NCBI GenBank assembly: GCA_031769625.1
Contig: JAUIMM010002560.1
Span: forward strand, 744,001-808,000
DNA: 64,000 nt
DNA from: Taudactylus pleione
Lineage: Eukaryota > Chordata > Amphibia > Anura > Myobatrachidae
Direction of reading: 5' to 3'
Shown: positions 23,186 through 37,169 of the stretch, in pieces
Layout of the letters: every line of letters begins with the position of its first letter
Position numbering within the stretch: the stretch's first letter is position 1
Notes under the pieces: generated by a model
The model's input: only the letters and a program-made list of their open reading frames with translations
What the model was told of the DNA's origin: nothing
Databases searched by the model: none
Translations under genes and position numbers: made by a program

Positions 23186-25761
23186 TTGCTTTCAATGCAT
23201 TTTGGCCTAAAACGAGCAATTGCTGTTTTCTCTTAAATGCAACACGGGGGAAAAACCATTTCACATCACATTTGTGGGTATTGGTCTTCAACATATCCAG
23301 TGAAATTTTGAGTTGTCTGTGTTTGCTACAAGAGGAGATAACAAAAAGTTTGAGCTTTTGTTGTTTCCATTGCTTTCAATGCATTTTGGCCTAAAACAAG
23401 CAATTGCTGTTTTCTCTTAAACGCAAAATGGGGGAAAAACCATTTCACATCACATTTGTGGGTCTTGGTCTTCAACACATCCAGTAAAATTTTGAGCTGT
23501 CTGTGTTTGCTACAAGAGGAGATAACACAAAGTTTGAGCTTTTGTTTTTTCCATTGCTTTCAATGCATTTTGGCCTAAAACGTGCATTTGCTGTTTTCTC
23601 TTAAACGCAACATGGGAGAAAAACCATTTCACATCATATTTGTGGGTCTTGGTCTTCAAAACATCCAGTGAAATTTTGAGCTGTCTGTGTTTGTTACAAG
23701 TGGAGATAACACAAAGTATGCGCTTTTGTTGTTTCCATTGCTTTCAATGCATTTTGGCCTAAAACGTGCAATTGCTGTTTTCTCTTAAACACAAAATGGG
23801 GGAAAAACCATTTCACATCACATTTGTGGGTCTTGGTCTTCAACACATCCAGTGAAATTTTGAGCTTTCTGTGTTTGCTACAAGTGGAGATAACACAAAG
23901 TTTGAGCTTTTGTTGTTTCCATTGCTTTCAATGCATTTTGGCCTAAAACGTGCATTTGCTGTTTTCTCTTAAACGCAACATGGGAGAAAAACCATTTCAC
24001 ATCATATTTGTGGGTCTTGGTCTTCAAAACATCCAGTGAAATTTTGAGCTGTCTGTGTTTGCTACAAGTGGAGATAACACAAAGTATGCGCTTTTGTTGT
24101 TTCCATTGCTTTCAATGCATTTTGGCCTAAAACAAGCAAATGCTGTTTTCTCTTAAACGCAACACGGGGGAAAAACCATTTCACATCACATTTGTGGGTA
24201 TTGGTCTTCAACATATCCAGTGAAATTTTGAGTTGTCTGTGTTTGCTACAAGAGGAGATAACAAAAAGTTTGAGCTTTTGTTGTTTCCATTGCTTTCAAT
24301 GCATTTTGGCCTAAAACAAGCAATTGCTGTTTTCTCTTAAACGCAAAATGGGGGAAAAACCATTTCACATCACATTTGTGGGTCTTGGTCTTCAACACAT
24401 CCAGTAAAATTTTGAGCTGTCTGTGTTTGCTACAAGAGGAGATAACACAAAGTTTGAGCTTTTGTTGTTTCCATTGCTTTCAATGCATTTTGGCCTAAAA
24501 CGTGCATTTGCTGTTTTCTCTTAAACGCAACATGGGAGAAAAACCATTTCACATCATATTTGTGGGAATTGGTCTTCAAAACATCCAGTGAAATTTTGAG
24601 CTGTCTGTGTTTGCTACAAGTGGAGATAACACAAAGTATGCGCTTTTGTTGTTTCCATTGCTTTCAATGCATTTTGGCCTAAAACGTGCATTTGCTGTTT
24701 TCTCTTAAATGCAACATGGGAGAAAAACCATTTCACATCACATTTGTGGGTCTTGGTCTTCAACACATCCGGTGAAATTTTGAGCTGTCTGTGTTTGCTA
24801 GAAGAGGAGATATCACAAAGTATGCGCTTTTGTTGTTTCCATTGCTTTCAATGCATTTTGGCCTAAAACGTGCATTTGCTGTTTTCTCTTAAACGCAACG
24901 TGGGAGAAAAACCATTTCACATCATATTTGTGGGTCTTGGTCTTCAACACATCCAGTGAAATTTTGAGCTGTGTGTGTTTGCTACAAGAGGAGATAACAC
25001 AAAGTATGTGCTTTTGTTGTTTCCATTGCTTTCAATGCATTTTGGCCTAAAACGTGCATTTGCTGTTTTCTCTTAACAGCAACATGGGAGAAAAACCATT
25101 TCACATCACATTTGTGGGTCTTGGTCTTCAACACATCCAGTGAAATTTTGAGCTGTCTGTGTTTGCTACAAGAGGAGATATCACAAAGTATGCGCTTTTG
25201 TTGTTTCCATTGCTTTCAATGCATTTTGGCCTAAAACGTGCATTTGCTGTTTTCTCTTAAACGCAACATAGGAGAAAAACCATTTCACATCATCATTGTG
25301 GGTCTTGGTCTTCAACACATCCAGTGAAATTTTGAGCTGTCTGTGTTTGCCACAAGAGGAGTTAACACAAAGTTTGCGCTTTTGATGTTTCCATTGCTTT
25401 CAATGCATTTTGGCCTAAAACAAGCAATTGCTGTTTTCTCTTAAACGCAAAATGGGGGAAAAACCATTTCACATCACATTTGTGGGTCTTGGTCTTCAAC
25501 ACATCCAGTGAAATTTTGAGCTGTCTGTGTTTGCTACAAGAGGAAATAACACAAAGTTTGAGCTTTTGTTGTTTCCATTGCTTTCAATGCATTTTGGCCT
25601 AAAACGTGCATTTGCTGTTTTCTCTTAAACGCAACATGGGAGAAAAACCATTTCACATCATATTTGTGGGTCTTGGTCTTCAAAACATCCAGTGAAATTT
25701 TGAGCTGTCTGTGTTTGTTACAAGTGGAGATAACACAAAGTATGTGCTTTTGTTGTTTCCA
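23186..25761 (+). repeat. HOR cassette 2 with a local five-monomer duplication
   Basis: ACATATCC occurs at about 23291 and 24211, 920 bp (5 x 184) apart. The monomers around them (23.2-23.6 and 24.15-24.5 kb) match, which indicates a five-monomer duplication. After the second copy the series continues with CATCCGGTG, GTGTGTG, TTAACAGC, TCATTG, AAGCAATT and GTTACAAG, matching 12.2-13.25 kb at a shift of 12512 bp (68 x 184). Unusual bases are AAGCAAATGC near 24135 (the palindrome is lost), TTTGTTTTTTCC near 23545 and GGGAATTGG near 24566. Confidence 0.8.
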
Positions 25762-27417
25762 TTGCTTTCAATGCATTTTGGCCTAAAACGTGCATTTGCT
25801 GTTTTCTCTTAAATGCAACATGGGAGAAAAACCATTTCACATCATATTTGTGGGTCTTGGTCTTCAAAACATCCAGTGAAATTTTGAGCTGTCTGTGTTT
25901 GCTACAAGTGGAGATAACACAAAGTATACGCTTTTGTTGTTTCCATTGCTTTCAATGCATTTTGGCCTAAAACGAGCAATTGCTGTTTTCTCTTAAATGC
26001 AACACGGGGGAAAAACCATTTCACATCACATTTCTGGGTCTTGGTCTTCAACACATCCAGTGAAATTTTGAGCTGTCTGTGTTTGCTACAAGAGGAGATA
26101 TCACAAAGTATGCGCTTTTGTTGTTTCCATTGCTTTCAATGCATATTGGCCTAAAACGTGCAATTGCTGTTTTCTCTTAAACGCAACATGGGAGAAAAAC
26201 CATTTCACATCACATTTGTGGGTCTTCGTCATCAACACATCCAGTGAAATTTTGAGCTGTCTGTGTTTGCTACAAGAGGAGATAACACAAAGTATGTGCT
26301 TTTGTTGTTTCCATTGCTTTCAATGCATTTTGGCCTAAAACGTGCATTTGCTGTTTTCTCTTAAACGCAACATGGGAGAAAAACCATTTCACATCATAAT
26401 TGTGGGTCTTGGTCTTCAACACATCCAGTGAAATTTTGAGCTGTCTGTGTTTACTACAAGAGGAGATAACACAAAGTATGCGCTTTTGTTGTTTCCATTG
26501 CTTTCAATGCATTTTGGCCTAAAACGTGCATTTGCTGTTTTCTCTTAAACGCAACATGGGAGAAAAACCATTTCACATCACATTTGTGGGTCTTGGTCTT
26601 CAACACATCCAGTGAAATTTTGAGCAGTCTGTGTTTGCTACAAGAGGAGATATCACAAAGTATGCGCTTTTGTTGTTTCCATTGCTTTCAATGCATTTTG
26701 GCCTAAAACGTGCATTTGCTGTTTTCTCTTAAACGCAACATGGGAGAAAACCCATTTCACATCATAATTGTGGGTCTTGGTCTTCAACACATCCAGTGAA
26801 ATTTTGAGCTGTCTGTGTTTGCCACAAGAGGAGTTAACACAAAGTTTGCGCTTTTGATGTTTACATTGCTTTCAATGCATTTTGGCCTAAAACGAGCAAT
26901 TGCTGTTTTCTCTTAAACGCAAAATGGGGGAAAAACCATTTCACATCACATTTGTGGGTCTTGGTCTTCAACACATCCAATGAAATTTTGAGCTGTCTGT
27001 GTTTGCTACAAGAGGAGATAACACAAAGTTTGAGCTTTTGTTGTTTCCATTGCTTTCAATGCATTTTGGCCTAAAACGTGCATTTGCTGTTTTCTCTTAA
27101 ACGCAACATGGGAGAAAAACCATTTCACATCATATTTGTGGGTCTTGGTCTTCAAAACATCCAGTGAAATTTTGAGCTGTCTGTGTTTGCTACAAGTGGA
27201 GATAACACAAGGTATGCGCTTTTGTTGTTTCCATTGCTTTCAATGCATTTTGGCCTAAAACGAACAATTGCTGTTTTCTCTTAAACGCAACACGGGGGAA
27301 AAACCATTTCACATCACATTTGTGGGTCTTGGTCTTCAACACATCCAGTGAAATTTTGAGCTGTCTGTGTTTGCTACAAGAGGAGATATCACAAAGTATG
27401 CGCTTTTGTTGTTTCCA
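25762..27417 (+). repeat. Linker block copy (9 monomers)
   Basis: This is the first part of the 2.57-kb stretch that repeats 7180-9747 at a shift of 18584 bp. TATACGC, ATTTCTGGG, GCATATTGG, CTTCGTCATC, TTTACTAC, GAGCAG, GCCACAAG, CCAATGAAAT, ACAAGGTATG and CGAACAATT all appear in the same order. Preservation of 14 consecutive variant monomers over this distance shows that HOR copies many monomers long were amplified, not single monomers. Confidence 0.83.
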
Positions 27418-29809
27418 TTGCTTTCAATGCATTTTGGCCTAAAACGTGCATTTGCTGTTTTCTCTTAAATGCAACATGGGAGAAAAACCATTTCACATCA
27501 CATTTGTGGGTCTTCGTCATCAACACATCCAGTGAAATTTTGAGCTGTCTGTGTTTGCTACAAGAGGAGATAACACAAAGTATGTGCTTTTGTTGTTTCC
27601 ATTGCTTTCAATGCATTTTGGCCTAAAACGTGCATTTGCTGTTTTCTCTTAAATGCAACATGGGAGAAAAACCATTTCACATCATAATTGTGGGTCTTGG
27701 TCTTCAACACATCCAGTGAAATTTTGAGCTGTCTGTGTTTGCTACAAGAGGAGTTAACACAAAGTTTGCGCTTTTGTTGTTTCCATTGCTTTCAATGCAT
27801 TTTGGCCTAAAATGAGCAATTGCTGTTTTCTCTTAAATACAAAATGGGGGAAAAACCATTTCACATCACATTTGTGGGTCTTGGTCTTCAACACATCCAG
27901 TGAAATTTTGAGCTGTCTGTGTTTACTACAAGAGGAGATAACACAAAGTATGCGCTTTTGTTGTTTCCATTGCTTTCAATGCATTTTGGCCTAAAACGTG
28001 CATTTGTTGTTTTCTCTTAAACGCAACATGGGAGAAAAACCATTTCACATCACATTTGTGGGTCTTGGTCTTCAACACATCCAGTGAAATTTTGAGCAGT
28101 CTGTGTTTGCTACAAGAGGAGATATCACAAAGTATGCGCTTTTGTTGTTTCCATTGCTTTCAATGCATTTTGGCCTAAAACGTGCATTTGCTGTTTTCTC
28201 TTAAACGCAACATGGGAGAAAACCCATTTCACATCATAATTGTGGGTCTTGGTCTTCAACACATCCAGTGAAATTTTGAGCTGTCTGTGTTTGCCACAAG
28301 AGGAGTTAACACAAAGTTTGCGCTTTTGATGTTTCCATTGCTTTCAATGCATTTTGGCCAAAAACGTGCATTTGCTGTTTTCTCTTAAACGCAACATGGG
28401 AGAAAAACCATTTCACATCATATTTGTGGGTCTTGGTCTTCAAAACATCCAGTGAAATTTTGAGCTGTCTGTGTTTGCTACAAGTGGAGATAACACAAAG
28501 CATGCGCTTTTGTTGTTTCCATTGCTTTCAATGCATTTTGGCCTAAAACGAGCAATTGCTGTTTTCTCTTAAACGAAACACAGGGGAAAAACCATTTCAC
28601 ATCACATTTGTGGGTCTTGGTCTTCAACACATCCAGTGAAATTTTGAGCTGTCTGTGTTTGCTACAAGAGGAGATATCTCAAAGTATGCGCTTTTGTTGT
28701 TTCCATTGCTTTCAATGCATTTTGGCCTAAAACGTGCATTTGCTGTTTTCTCTTAAATGCAACATGGGAGAAAAACCATTTCACATCACATTTGTGGGTC
28801 TTGGTCTTCAACACATCCAGTGAAATTTTGAGCTGTCTGTGTTTGCTAGAAGAGGAGATATCACAAAGTATGCGCTTTTGCTGTTTCCATTGCTTTCAAT
28901 GCATTTTGGCCTAAAACGTGCATTTGCTGTTTTCTCTTAAACGCAACGTGGGAGAAAAACCATTTCACATCATATTTGTGGGTCTTGGTCTTCAACACAT
29001 CCAGTGAAATTTTGAGCTGTGTGTGTTTGCTACAAGAGGAGATAACACAAAGTATGCGCTTTTGTTGTTTCCATTGCTTTCAATGCATTTTGGCCTAAAA
29101 CGTACATTTGCTGTTTTCTCTTAACAGCAACATGGGAGAAAAACCATTTCACATCACATTTGTGGGTCTTGGTCTTCAACACATCCAGTGAAATTTTGAG
29201 ATGTCTGTGTTTGCTACAAGAGGAGATATCACAAAGTATGCGCTTTTGTTGTTTTCATTGCTTTCTATGCATTTTGGCCTAAAACTTGCATTTGCTGTTT
29301 TCTCTTAAACGCAACATGGGAGAAAAACCATTTCACATCATATTTGTGGGTCTTGGTCTTCAACACATCCAGTGAAATTTTGAGCTGTCTGTGTTTGCTA
29401 CAAGAGGAGATATCACAAAGTATGCGCTTTTGTTGTTTCCATTGCTTTCAATGCATTTTGGCCTAAAACGTGCATTTGCTGTTTTCTCTTAAACGCAACA
29501 TGGGAGAAAAACCATTTCACATCATAATTGTGGGTCTTGGTTTTCAACACATCCAGTGAAATTTTGAGCTGTCTGTGTTTGCCACAAGAGGAGTTAACAC
29601 AAAGTTTGCGCTTTTGTTGTTTCCATTGCTTTCAATGCATTTTTGCCTAAAACGAGCAATTGCTGTTTTCTCTTAAACACAAAATGGGGGAAAAACCATT
29701 TCACATCACATTTGTGGGTCTTGGTCTTCAACACATCCAGTGAAATTTTGAGCTTTCTGTGTTTGCTACAAGTGGAGATAACACAAAGTTTGAGCTTTTG
29801 TTGTTTCCA
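27418..29809 (+). repeat. HOR cassette 1, copy 4 (13 monomers)
   Basis: This is a complete 2392-bp cassette, 9016 bp (49 x 184) downstream of copy 2. It carries TTTGTGGGTC and ACAAGAGGAG where copies 2 and 3 carry TTTGTGAGTC and ACAAGACGAG. It also has GAGATGTC in the TTAACAGC monomer, a variant kept in copies 5 and 6. Together with the following cassette 2 material it aligns to 0.92-5.1 kb, allowing one lost monomer (the B unit at 1841-2024) and one gained (the CTTGCATT unit). Confidence 0.87.
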
Positions 29810-32800
29810 TTGCTTTCAATGCATTTTGGCCTAAAACGTGCATTTGCTGTTTTCTCTTAAACGCAACATGGGAGAAAAACCATTTCACATCATATTTGTG
29901 GGTCTTGGTCTTCAAAACATCCAGTGAAATTTTGAGCTGTCTGTGTTTGCTACAAGTGGAGATAACACAAAGTATGCGCTTTTGTTGTTTCCATTGCTTT
30001 CAATGCATTTTGGCCTAAAACGAGCAATTGCTGTTTTCTCTTAAACGCAACACGGGGGAAAAACCATTTCACATCACATTTGTGGGTATTGGTCTTCAAC
30101 ATATCCAGTGAAATTTTGAGTTGTCTGTGTTTGCTACAAGAGGAGATAACAAAAAGTTTGAGCTTTTGTTGTTTCCATTGCTTTCAATGCATTTTGGCCT
30201 AAAACAAGCAATTGCTGTTTTCTCTTAAACGCAAAATGGGGGAAAAACCATTTCACATCACATTTGTGGGTCTTGGTCTTCAACACATCCAGTAAAATTT
30301 TGAGCTGTCTGTGTTTGCTACAAGAGGAGATAACACAAAGTTTGAGCTTTTGTTGTTTCCATTGCTTTCAATGCATTTTGGCCTAAAACGTGCATTTGCT
30401 GTTTTCTCTTAAACGCAACATGGGAGAAAAACCATTTCACATCATATTTGTGGGTATTGGTCTTTAAAACATCCAGTGAAATTTTGAGCTGTCTGTGTTT
30501 GCTACAAGTGGAGATAACACAAAGTATCCGCTTTTGTTGTTTCCATTGCTTTCAATGCATTTTGGCCTAAAACGAGCAATTGCTGTTTTCTCTTAAATGA
30601 AACACGGGGGAAAAACCATTTCACATCACATTTGTTGGTCTTGGTCTTCAACACATCCAGTGAAATTTTGAGCTGTCTGTGTTTGCTACAAGAGGAGATA
30701 TCTCAAAGTATGCGCTTTTGTTGTTTCCATTGCTTTCAATGCATTTTGGCCTAAAACGTGCATTTGCTGTTTTCTCTTAAATGCAACATGGGAGAAAAAC
30801 CATTTCACATCACATTTGTGGGTCTTGGTCTTCAACACATCCGGTGAAATTTTGAGCTGTCTGTGTTTGCTAGAAGAGTAGATATCACAAAGTATGCGCT
30901 TTTGTTGTTTCCATTGCTTTCAATGCATTTTGGCCTAAAACGTGCATTTGCTGTTTTCTCTTAAACGCAACGTGGGAGAAAAACCATTTCACATCATATT
31001 TGTGGGTCTTGGTCTTCAACACATCCAGTGAAATTTTGAGCTGTGTGTGTTTGCTACAAGAGGGGATAACACAAAGTATGCGCTTTTGTTGTTTCCATTG
31101 CTTTCAATGCATTTTGGCCTAAAACGTGCATTTGCTGTTTTCTCTTAACAGCAACATGGGAGAAAAACCATTTCACATCACATTTGTGGGTCTTGGTCTT
31201 CAACACATCCAGTGAAATTTTGAGCTGTCTGTGTTTGCTACAAGAGGAGATATCACAAAGTATGCGCTTTTGTTGTTTCCATTGCTTTCAATGCATTTTG
31301 GCCTAAAACGTGCATTTGCTGTTTTCTCTTAAACGCAACATAGGAGAAAAACCATTTCACATCATCATTGTGGGTCTTGGTCTTCAACACATCAAGTGAA
31401 ATTTTGAGCTGTCTGTGTTTGCCACAAGAGGAGTTAACACAATGTTTGCGCTTTTGATGTTTCCATTGCTTTCAATGCATTTTGGCCTAAAACAAGCAAT
31501 TGCTGTTTTCTCTTAAACGCAAAATGGGGGAAAAACCATTTCACATCACATTTGTGGGTCTTGGTCTTCAACACATCCAGTGAAATTTTGAGCTGTCTGT
31601 GTTTGCTACAAGAGGAGATATCTCAAAGTATGCGCTTTTGTTGTTTCCATTGCTTTCAATGCATTTTGCCCTAAAACGTGCATTTGCTGTTTTCTCTTAA
31701 ATGCAACATGGGAGAAAAACCATTTCACATCACATTTGTGGGTCTTGGTCTTCAACACATCCAGTGAAATTTTGAGCTGTCTGTGTTTGCTAGAAGAGGA
31801 GATATCACAAAGTATGCGCTTTTGCTGTTTCCATTGCTTTCAATGCATTTTGGCCTAAAACGTGCATTTGCTGTTTTCTCTTAAACGCAACGTGGGAGAA
31901 AAACCATTTCACATCATATTTGTGGGTCTTGGTCTTCAACACATCCAGTGAAATTTTGAGCTGTGTGTGTTTGCTACAAGAGGAGATAACACAAAGTATG
32001 CGCTTTTGTTGTTTCCATTGCTTTCAATGCATTTTGGCCTAAAACGTGCATTTGCTGTTTTCTCTTAACAGCAACATGGGAGAAAAACCATTTCACATCA
32101 CATTTGTGGGTCTTGGTCTTCAACACATCCAGTGAAATTTTGAGATGTCTGTGTTTGCTACAAGAGGAGATATCACAAAGTATGCGCTTTTGTTGTTTTC
32201 ATTGCTTTCTATGCATTTTGGCCTAAAACTTGCATTTGCTGTTTTCTCTTAAACGCAACATGGGAGAAAAACCATTTCACATCACATTTGTGGGTCTTGG
32301 TCTTCAACACATCCAGTGAAATTTTGAGCTGTCTGTGTTTGCTACAAGAGGAGATATCACAAAGTATGCGCTTTTGTTGTTTCCATTGCTTTCAATGCAT
32401 TTTGGCCTAAAACGTGCATTTGCTGTTTTCTGTTAAACGCAACATGGGAGAAAAACCATTTCACATCATAATTGTGGGTCTTGGTTTTCAACACATCCAG
32501 TGAAATTTTGAGCTGTCTGTGTTTGCCACAAGAGGAGTTAACACAAAGTTTGCGCTTTTGTTGTTTCCATTGCTTTCAATGCATTTTGGCCTAAAACAAG
32601 CAACTGCTGTTTTCTCTTAAACGCAAAATGGGGGAAAAACCATTTCACATCACATTTGTGGGTCTTGGTCTTCAACACATCCAGTAAAATTTTGAGCTGT
32701 CTGTGTTTGCTACAAGAGGAGATAACACAAAGTTTGAACTTTTGTTGTTTCCATTGCTTTCAATGCATTTTGGCCTAAAACGTGCATTTGCTGTTTTCTC

Positions 32801-35800
32801 TTAAACGCAACATGGGAGAAAAACCATTTCACATCATATTTGTGGGTATTGGTCTTCAAAACATCCAGTGAAATTTTGAGCTGTCTGTGTTTGCTACAAG
32901 TGGAGATAACACAAAGTATGCGCTTTTGTTGTTTCCATTGCTTTCAATGCATTTTGGCCTAAAACGAGCAATTGCTGTTTTCTCTTAAACGAAACACGGG
33001 GGAAAAACCATTTCACATCACATTTGTTGGTCTTGGTCTTCAACACATCCAGTGAAATTTTGAGCTGTCTGTGTTTGCTACAAGAGGAGATATCTCAAAG
33101 TATGCGCTTTTGTTGTTTCCATTGCTTTCAATGCATTTTGGCCTAAAATGTGCATTTGCTGTTTTCTCTTAAATGCAACATGGGAGAAAAACCATTTCAC
33201 ATCACATTTGTGGGTCTTGGTCTTCAACACATCCGGTGAAATTTTGAGCTGTCTGTGTTTGCTAGAAGAGGAGATATCACAAAGTATGCGCTTTTGTTGT
33301 TTCCTTTGCTTTCAATGCATTTTGGCCTAAAACGTGCATTTGCTGTTTTCTCTTAAACGCAACGTGGGAGAAAAACCATTTCACATCATATTTGTGGGTC
33401 TTGGTCTTCAACACATCCAGTGAAATTTTGAGCTGTGTGTGTTTGCTACAAGAGGAGATAACACAAAGTATGCGCTTTTGTTGTTTCCATTGCTTTCAAT
33501 GCATTTTGGCCTAAAACGTGCATTTGCTGTTTTCTCTTAACAGCAACATGGGAGAAAAACCATTTCACATCACATTTGTGGGTCTTGGTCTTCAACACAT
33601 CCAGTGAAATTTTGAGCTGTCTGTGTTTGCTACAAGAGGAGATATCACAAAGTATGCGCATTTGTTGTTTCCATTGCTTTCAATGCATTTTGGCCTAAAA
33701 CGTGCATTTGCTGTTTTCTCTTAAAAGCAACATAGGAGAAAAACCATTTCACATCATCATTGTGGGTCTTGGTCTTCAACACATCCAGTGAAATTTTGAG
33801 CTGTCTGTGTTTGCCACAAGAGGAGTTAACACAAAGTTTGCGCTTTTGATGTTTCCATTGCTTTCAATGCATTTTGGCCTAAAACAAGCAATTGCTGTTT
33901 TCTCTTAAATGCAAAATGGGGGAAAAACCATTTCACATCATATTTGTGGGTCTTGGTCTTCAACACATCCAGTGAAATTTTGAGCTGTGTGTGTTTGCTA
34001 CAAGAGGAGATAACACAAAGTATGCGCTTTTGTTGTTTCCATTGCTTTCAATGCATTTTGGCCTAAAACGTGCATTTGCTGTTTTCTCTTAACAGCAACA
34101 TGGGAGAAAAACCATTTCACATCACATTTGTGGGTCTTGGTCTTCAACACATCCAGTGAAATTTTGAGCTGTCTGTGTTTGCTACAAGAGGAGATAACAC
34201 AAAGTTTGAGCTTTTGTTGTTTCCATTGCTTTCAATGCATTTTGGCCTAAAACGTGCATTTGCTGTTTTCTCTTAAACGCAACATGGGAGAAAAACCATT
34301 TCACATCATATTTGTGGGTATTGGTCTTCAAAACATCCAGTGAAATTTTGAGCTGTCTGTGTTTGCTACAAGTGGAGATAACACAAAGTATGCGCTTTTG
34401 TTGTTTCCATTGCTTTCAATGCATTTTGGCCTAAAACGAGCAATTGCTGTTTTCTCTTAAACGAAACACGGGGGAAAAACCATTTCACATCACATTTGTT
34501 GGTCTTGGTCTTCAACACATCCAGTGAAATTTTGAGCTGTCTGTGTTTGCTACAAGAGGAGATATCTCAAAGTATGCGCTTTTGTTGTTTCCATTGCTTT
34601 CAATGCATTTTGGCCTAAAATGTGCATTTGCTGTTTTCTCTTAAATGCAACATGGGAGAAAAACCATTTCACATCACATTTGTGGGTCTTGGTCTTCAAC
34701 ACATCCGGTGAAATTTTGAGCTGTCTGTGTTTGCTAGAAGAGGAGATATCACAAAGTATGCGCTTTTGTTGTTTCCTTTGCTTTCAATGCATTTTGGCCT
34801 AAAACGTGCATTTGCTGTTTTCTCTTAAACGCAACGTGGGAGAAAAACCATTTCACATCATATTTGTGGGTCTTGGTCTTCAACACATCCAGTGAAATTT
34901 TGAGCTGTCTGTGTTTGCCACAAGAGGAGTTAACACAAAGTTTGCGCTTTTGATGTTTCCATTGCTTTCAATGCATTTTGGCCTAAAACAAGCAATTGCT
35001 GTTTTCTCTTAAATGCAAAATGGGGGAAAAACCATTTCACATCATATTTGTGGGTCTTGGTCTTCAACACATCCAGTGAAATTTTGAGCTGTGTGTGTTT
35101 GCTACAAGAGGAGATAACACAAAGTATGCGCTTTTGTTGTTTCCATTGCTTTCAATGCATTTTGGCCTAAAACGTGCATTTGCTGTTTTCTCTTAACAGC
35201 AACATGGGAGAAAAACCATTTCACATCACATTTGTGGGTCTTGGTCTTCAACACATCCAGTGAAATTTTGAGCTGTCTGTGTTTGCTACAAGAGGAGATA
35301 TCACAAAGTATGCGCTTTTGTTGTTTCCATTGCTTTCAATGCATTTTGGCCTAAAACGTGCATTTGCTGTTTTCTCTTAAACGCAACATAGGAGAAAAAC
35401 CATTTCACATCATCATTGTGGGTCTTGGTCTTCAACACATCAAGTGAAATTTTGAGCTGTCTGTGTTTGCCACAAGAGGAGTTAACACAATGTTTGCGCT
35501 TTTGATGTTTCCATTGCTTTCAATGCATTTTGGCCTAAAACAAGCAATTGCTGTTTTCTCTTAAACGCAAAATGGGGGAAAAACCATTTCACATCACATT
35601 TGTGGGTCTTGGTCTTCAACACATCCAGTGAAATTTTGAGCTGTCTGTGTTTGCTACAAGAGGAGATATCTCAAAGTATGCGCTTTTGTTGTTTCCATTG
35701 CTTTCAATGCATTTTGCCCTAAAACGTGCATTTGCTGTTTTCTCTTAAATGCAACATGGGAGAAAAACCATTTCACATCACATTTGTGGGTCTTGGTCTT

Positions 35801-37169
35801 CAACACATCCAGTGAAATTTTGAGCTGTCTGTGTTTGCTAGAAGAGGAGATATCACAAAGTATGCGCTTTTGCTGTTTCCATTGCTTTCAATGCATTTTG
35901 GCCTAAAACGTGCATTTGCTGTTTTCTCTTAAACGCAACGTGGGAGAAAAACCATTTCACATCATATTTGTGGGTCTTGGTCTTCAACACATCCAGTGAA
36001 ATTTTGAGCTGTGTGTGTTTGCTACAAGAGGAGATAACACAAAGTATGCGCTTTTGTTGTTTCCATTGCTTTCAATGCATTTTGGCCTAAAACGTGCATT
36101 TGCTGTTTTCTCTTAACAGCAACATGGGAGAAAAACCATTTCACATCACATTTGTGGGTCTTGGTCTTCAACACATCCAGTGAAATTTTGAGATGTCTGT
36201 GTTTGCTACAAGAGGAGATATCACAAAGTATGCGCTTTTGTTGTTTTCATTGCTTTCTATGCATTTTGGCCTAAAACTTGCATTTGCTGTTTTCTCTTAA
36301 ACGCAACATGGGAGAAAAACCATTTCACATCACATTTGTGGGTCTTGGTCTTCAACACATCCAGTGAAATTTTGAGCTGTCTGTGTTTGCTACAAGAGGA
36401 GATATCACAAAGTATGCGCTTTTGTTGTTTCCATTGCTTTCAATGCATTTTGGCCTAAAACGTGCATTTGCTGTTTTCTGTTAAATGCAAAATGGGGGAA
36501 AAACCATTTCACATCATATTTGTGGGTCTTGGTCTTCAACACATCCAGTGAAATTTTGAGCTGTGTGTGTTTGCTACAAGAGGAGATAACACAAAGTATG
36601 CGCTTTTGTTGTTTCCATTGCTTTCAATGCATTTTGGCCTAAAACGTGCATTTGCTGTTTTCTCTTAACAGCAACATGGGAGAAAAACCATTTCACATCA
36701 CATTTGTGGGTCTTGGTCTTCAACACATCCAGTGAAATTTTGAGCTGTCTGTGTTTGCTACAAGAGGAGATAACACAAAGTTTGAGCTTTTGTTGTTTCC
36801 ATTGCTTTCAATGCATTTTGGCCTAAAACGTGCATTTGCTGTTTTCTCTTAAACGCAACATGGGAGAAAAACCATTTCACATCATATTTGTGGGTCTTGG
36901 TCTTCAAAACATCCAGTGAAATTTTGAGCTGTCTGTGTTTGTTACAAGTGGAGATAACACAAAGTATGCGCTTTTGTTGTTTCCATTGCTTTCAATGCAC
37001 TTTGGCCTAAAACGAGCAATTGCTGTTTTCTCTTAAACGAAACACGGGGGAAAAACCATTTCACATCACATTTGTGGGTCTTGGTCTTCAACACATCCAG
37101 TGAAATTTTGAGCTGTCTGTGTTTGCTAGAAGAGGAGATATCACAAAGTATGCGCTTTTGTTGTTTCTA
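29810..37169 (+). repeat. Shuffled mosaic of cassette 1 and 2 pieces (40 monomers)
   Basis: Short runs of known order are joined in new combinations. The start (to about 31.6 kb) follows cassette 2 and matches 3.3-5.1 kb. It then jumps into the GCTAGAAG to GGTTTTC part of cassette 1 (31.65-32.55 kb) and back to cassette 2 near 32.6 kb. Repeats inside the block are 31.15-32.43 with 35.2-36.48 kb (shift 4048 bp), 32.73-33.35 with 34.2-34.87 kb (1472 bp), and 33.8-34.2 with 34.9-35.3 kb (1104 bp). Shared private markers include CATCAAGTG with ACAATGTTTG, ATTTTGCCCT and TTTTCTGTTAA. Confidence 0.78.
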
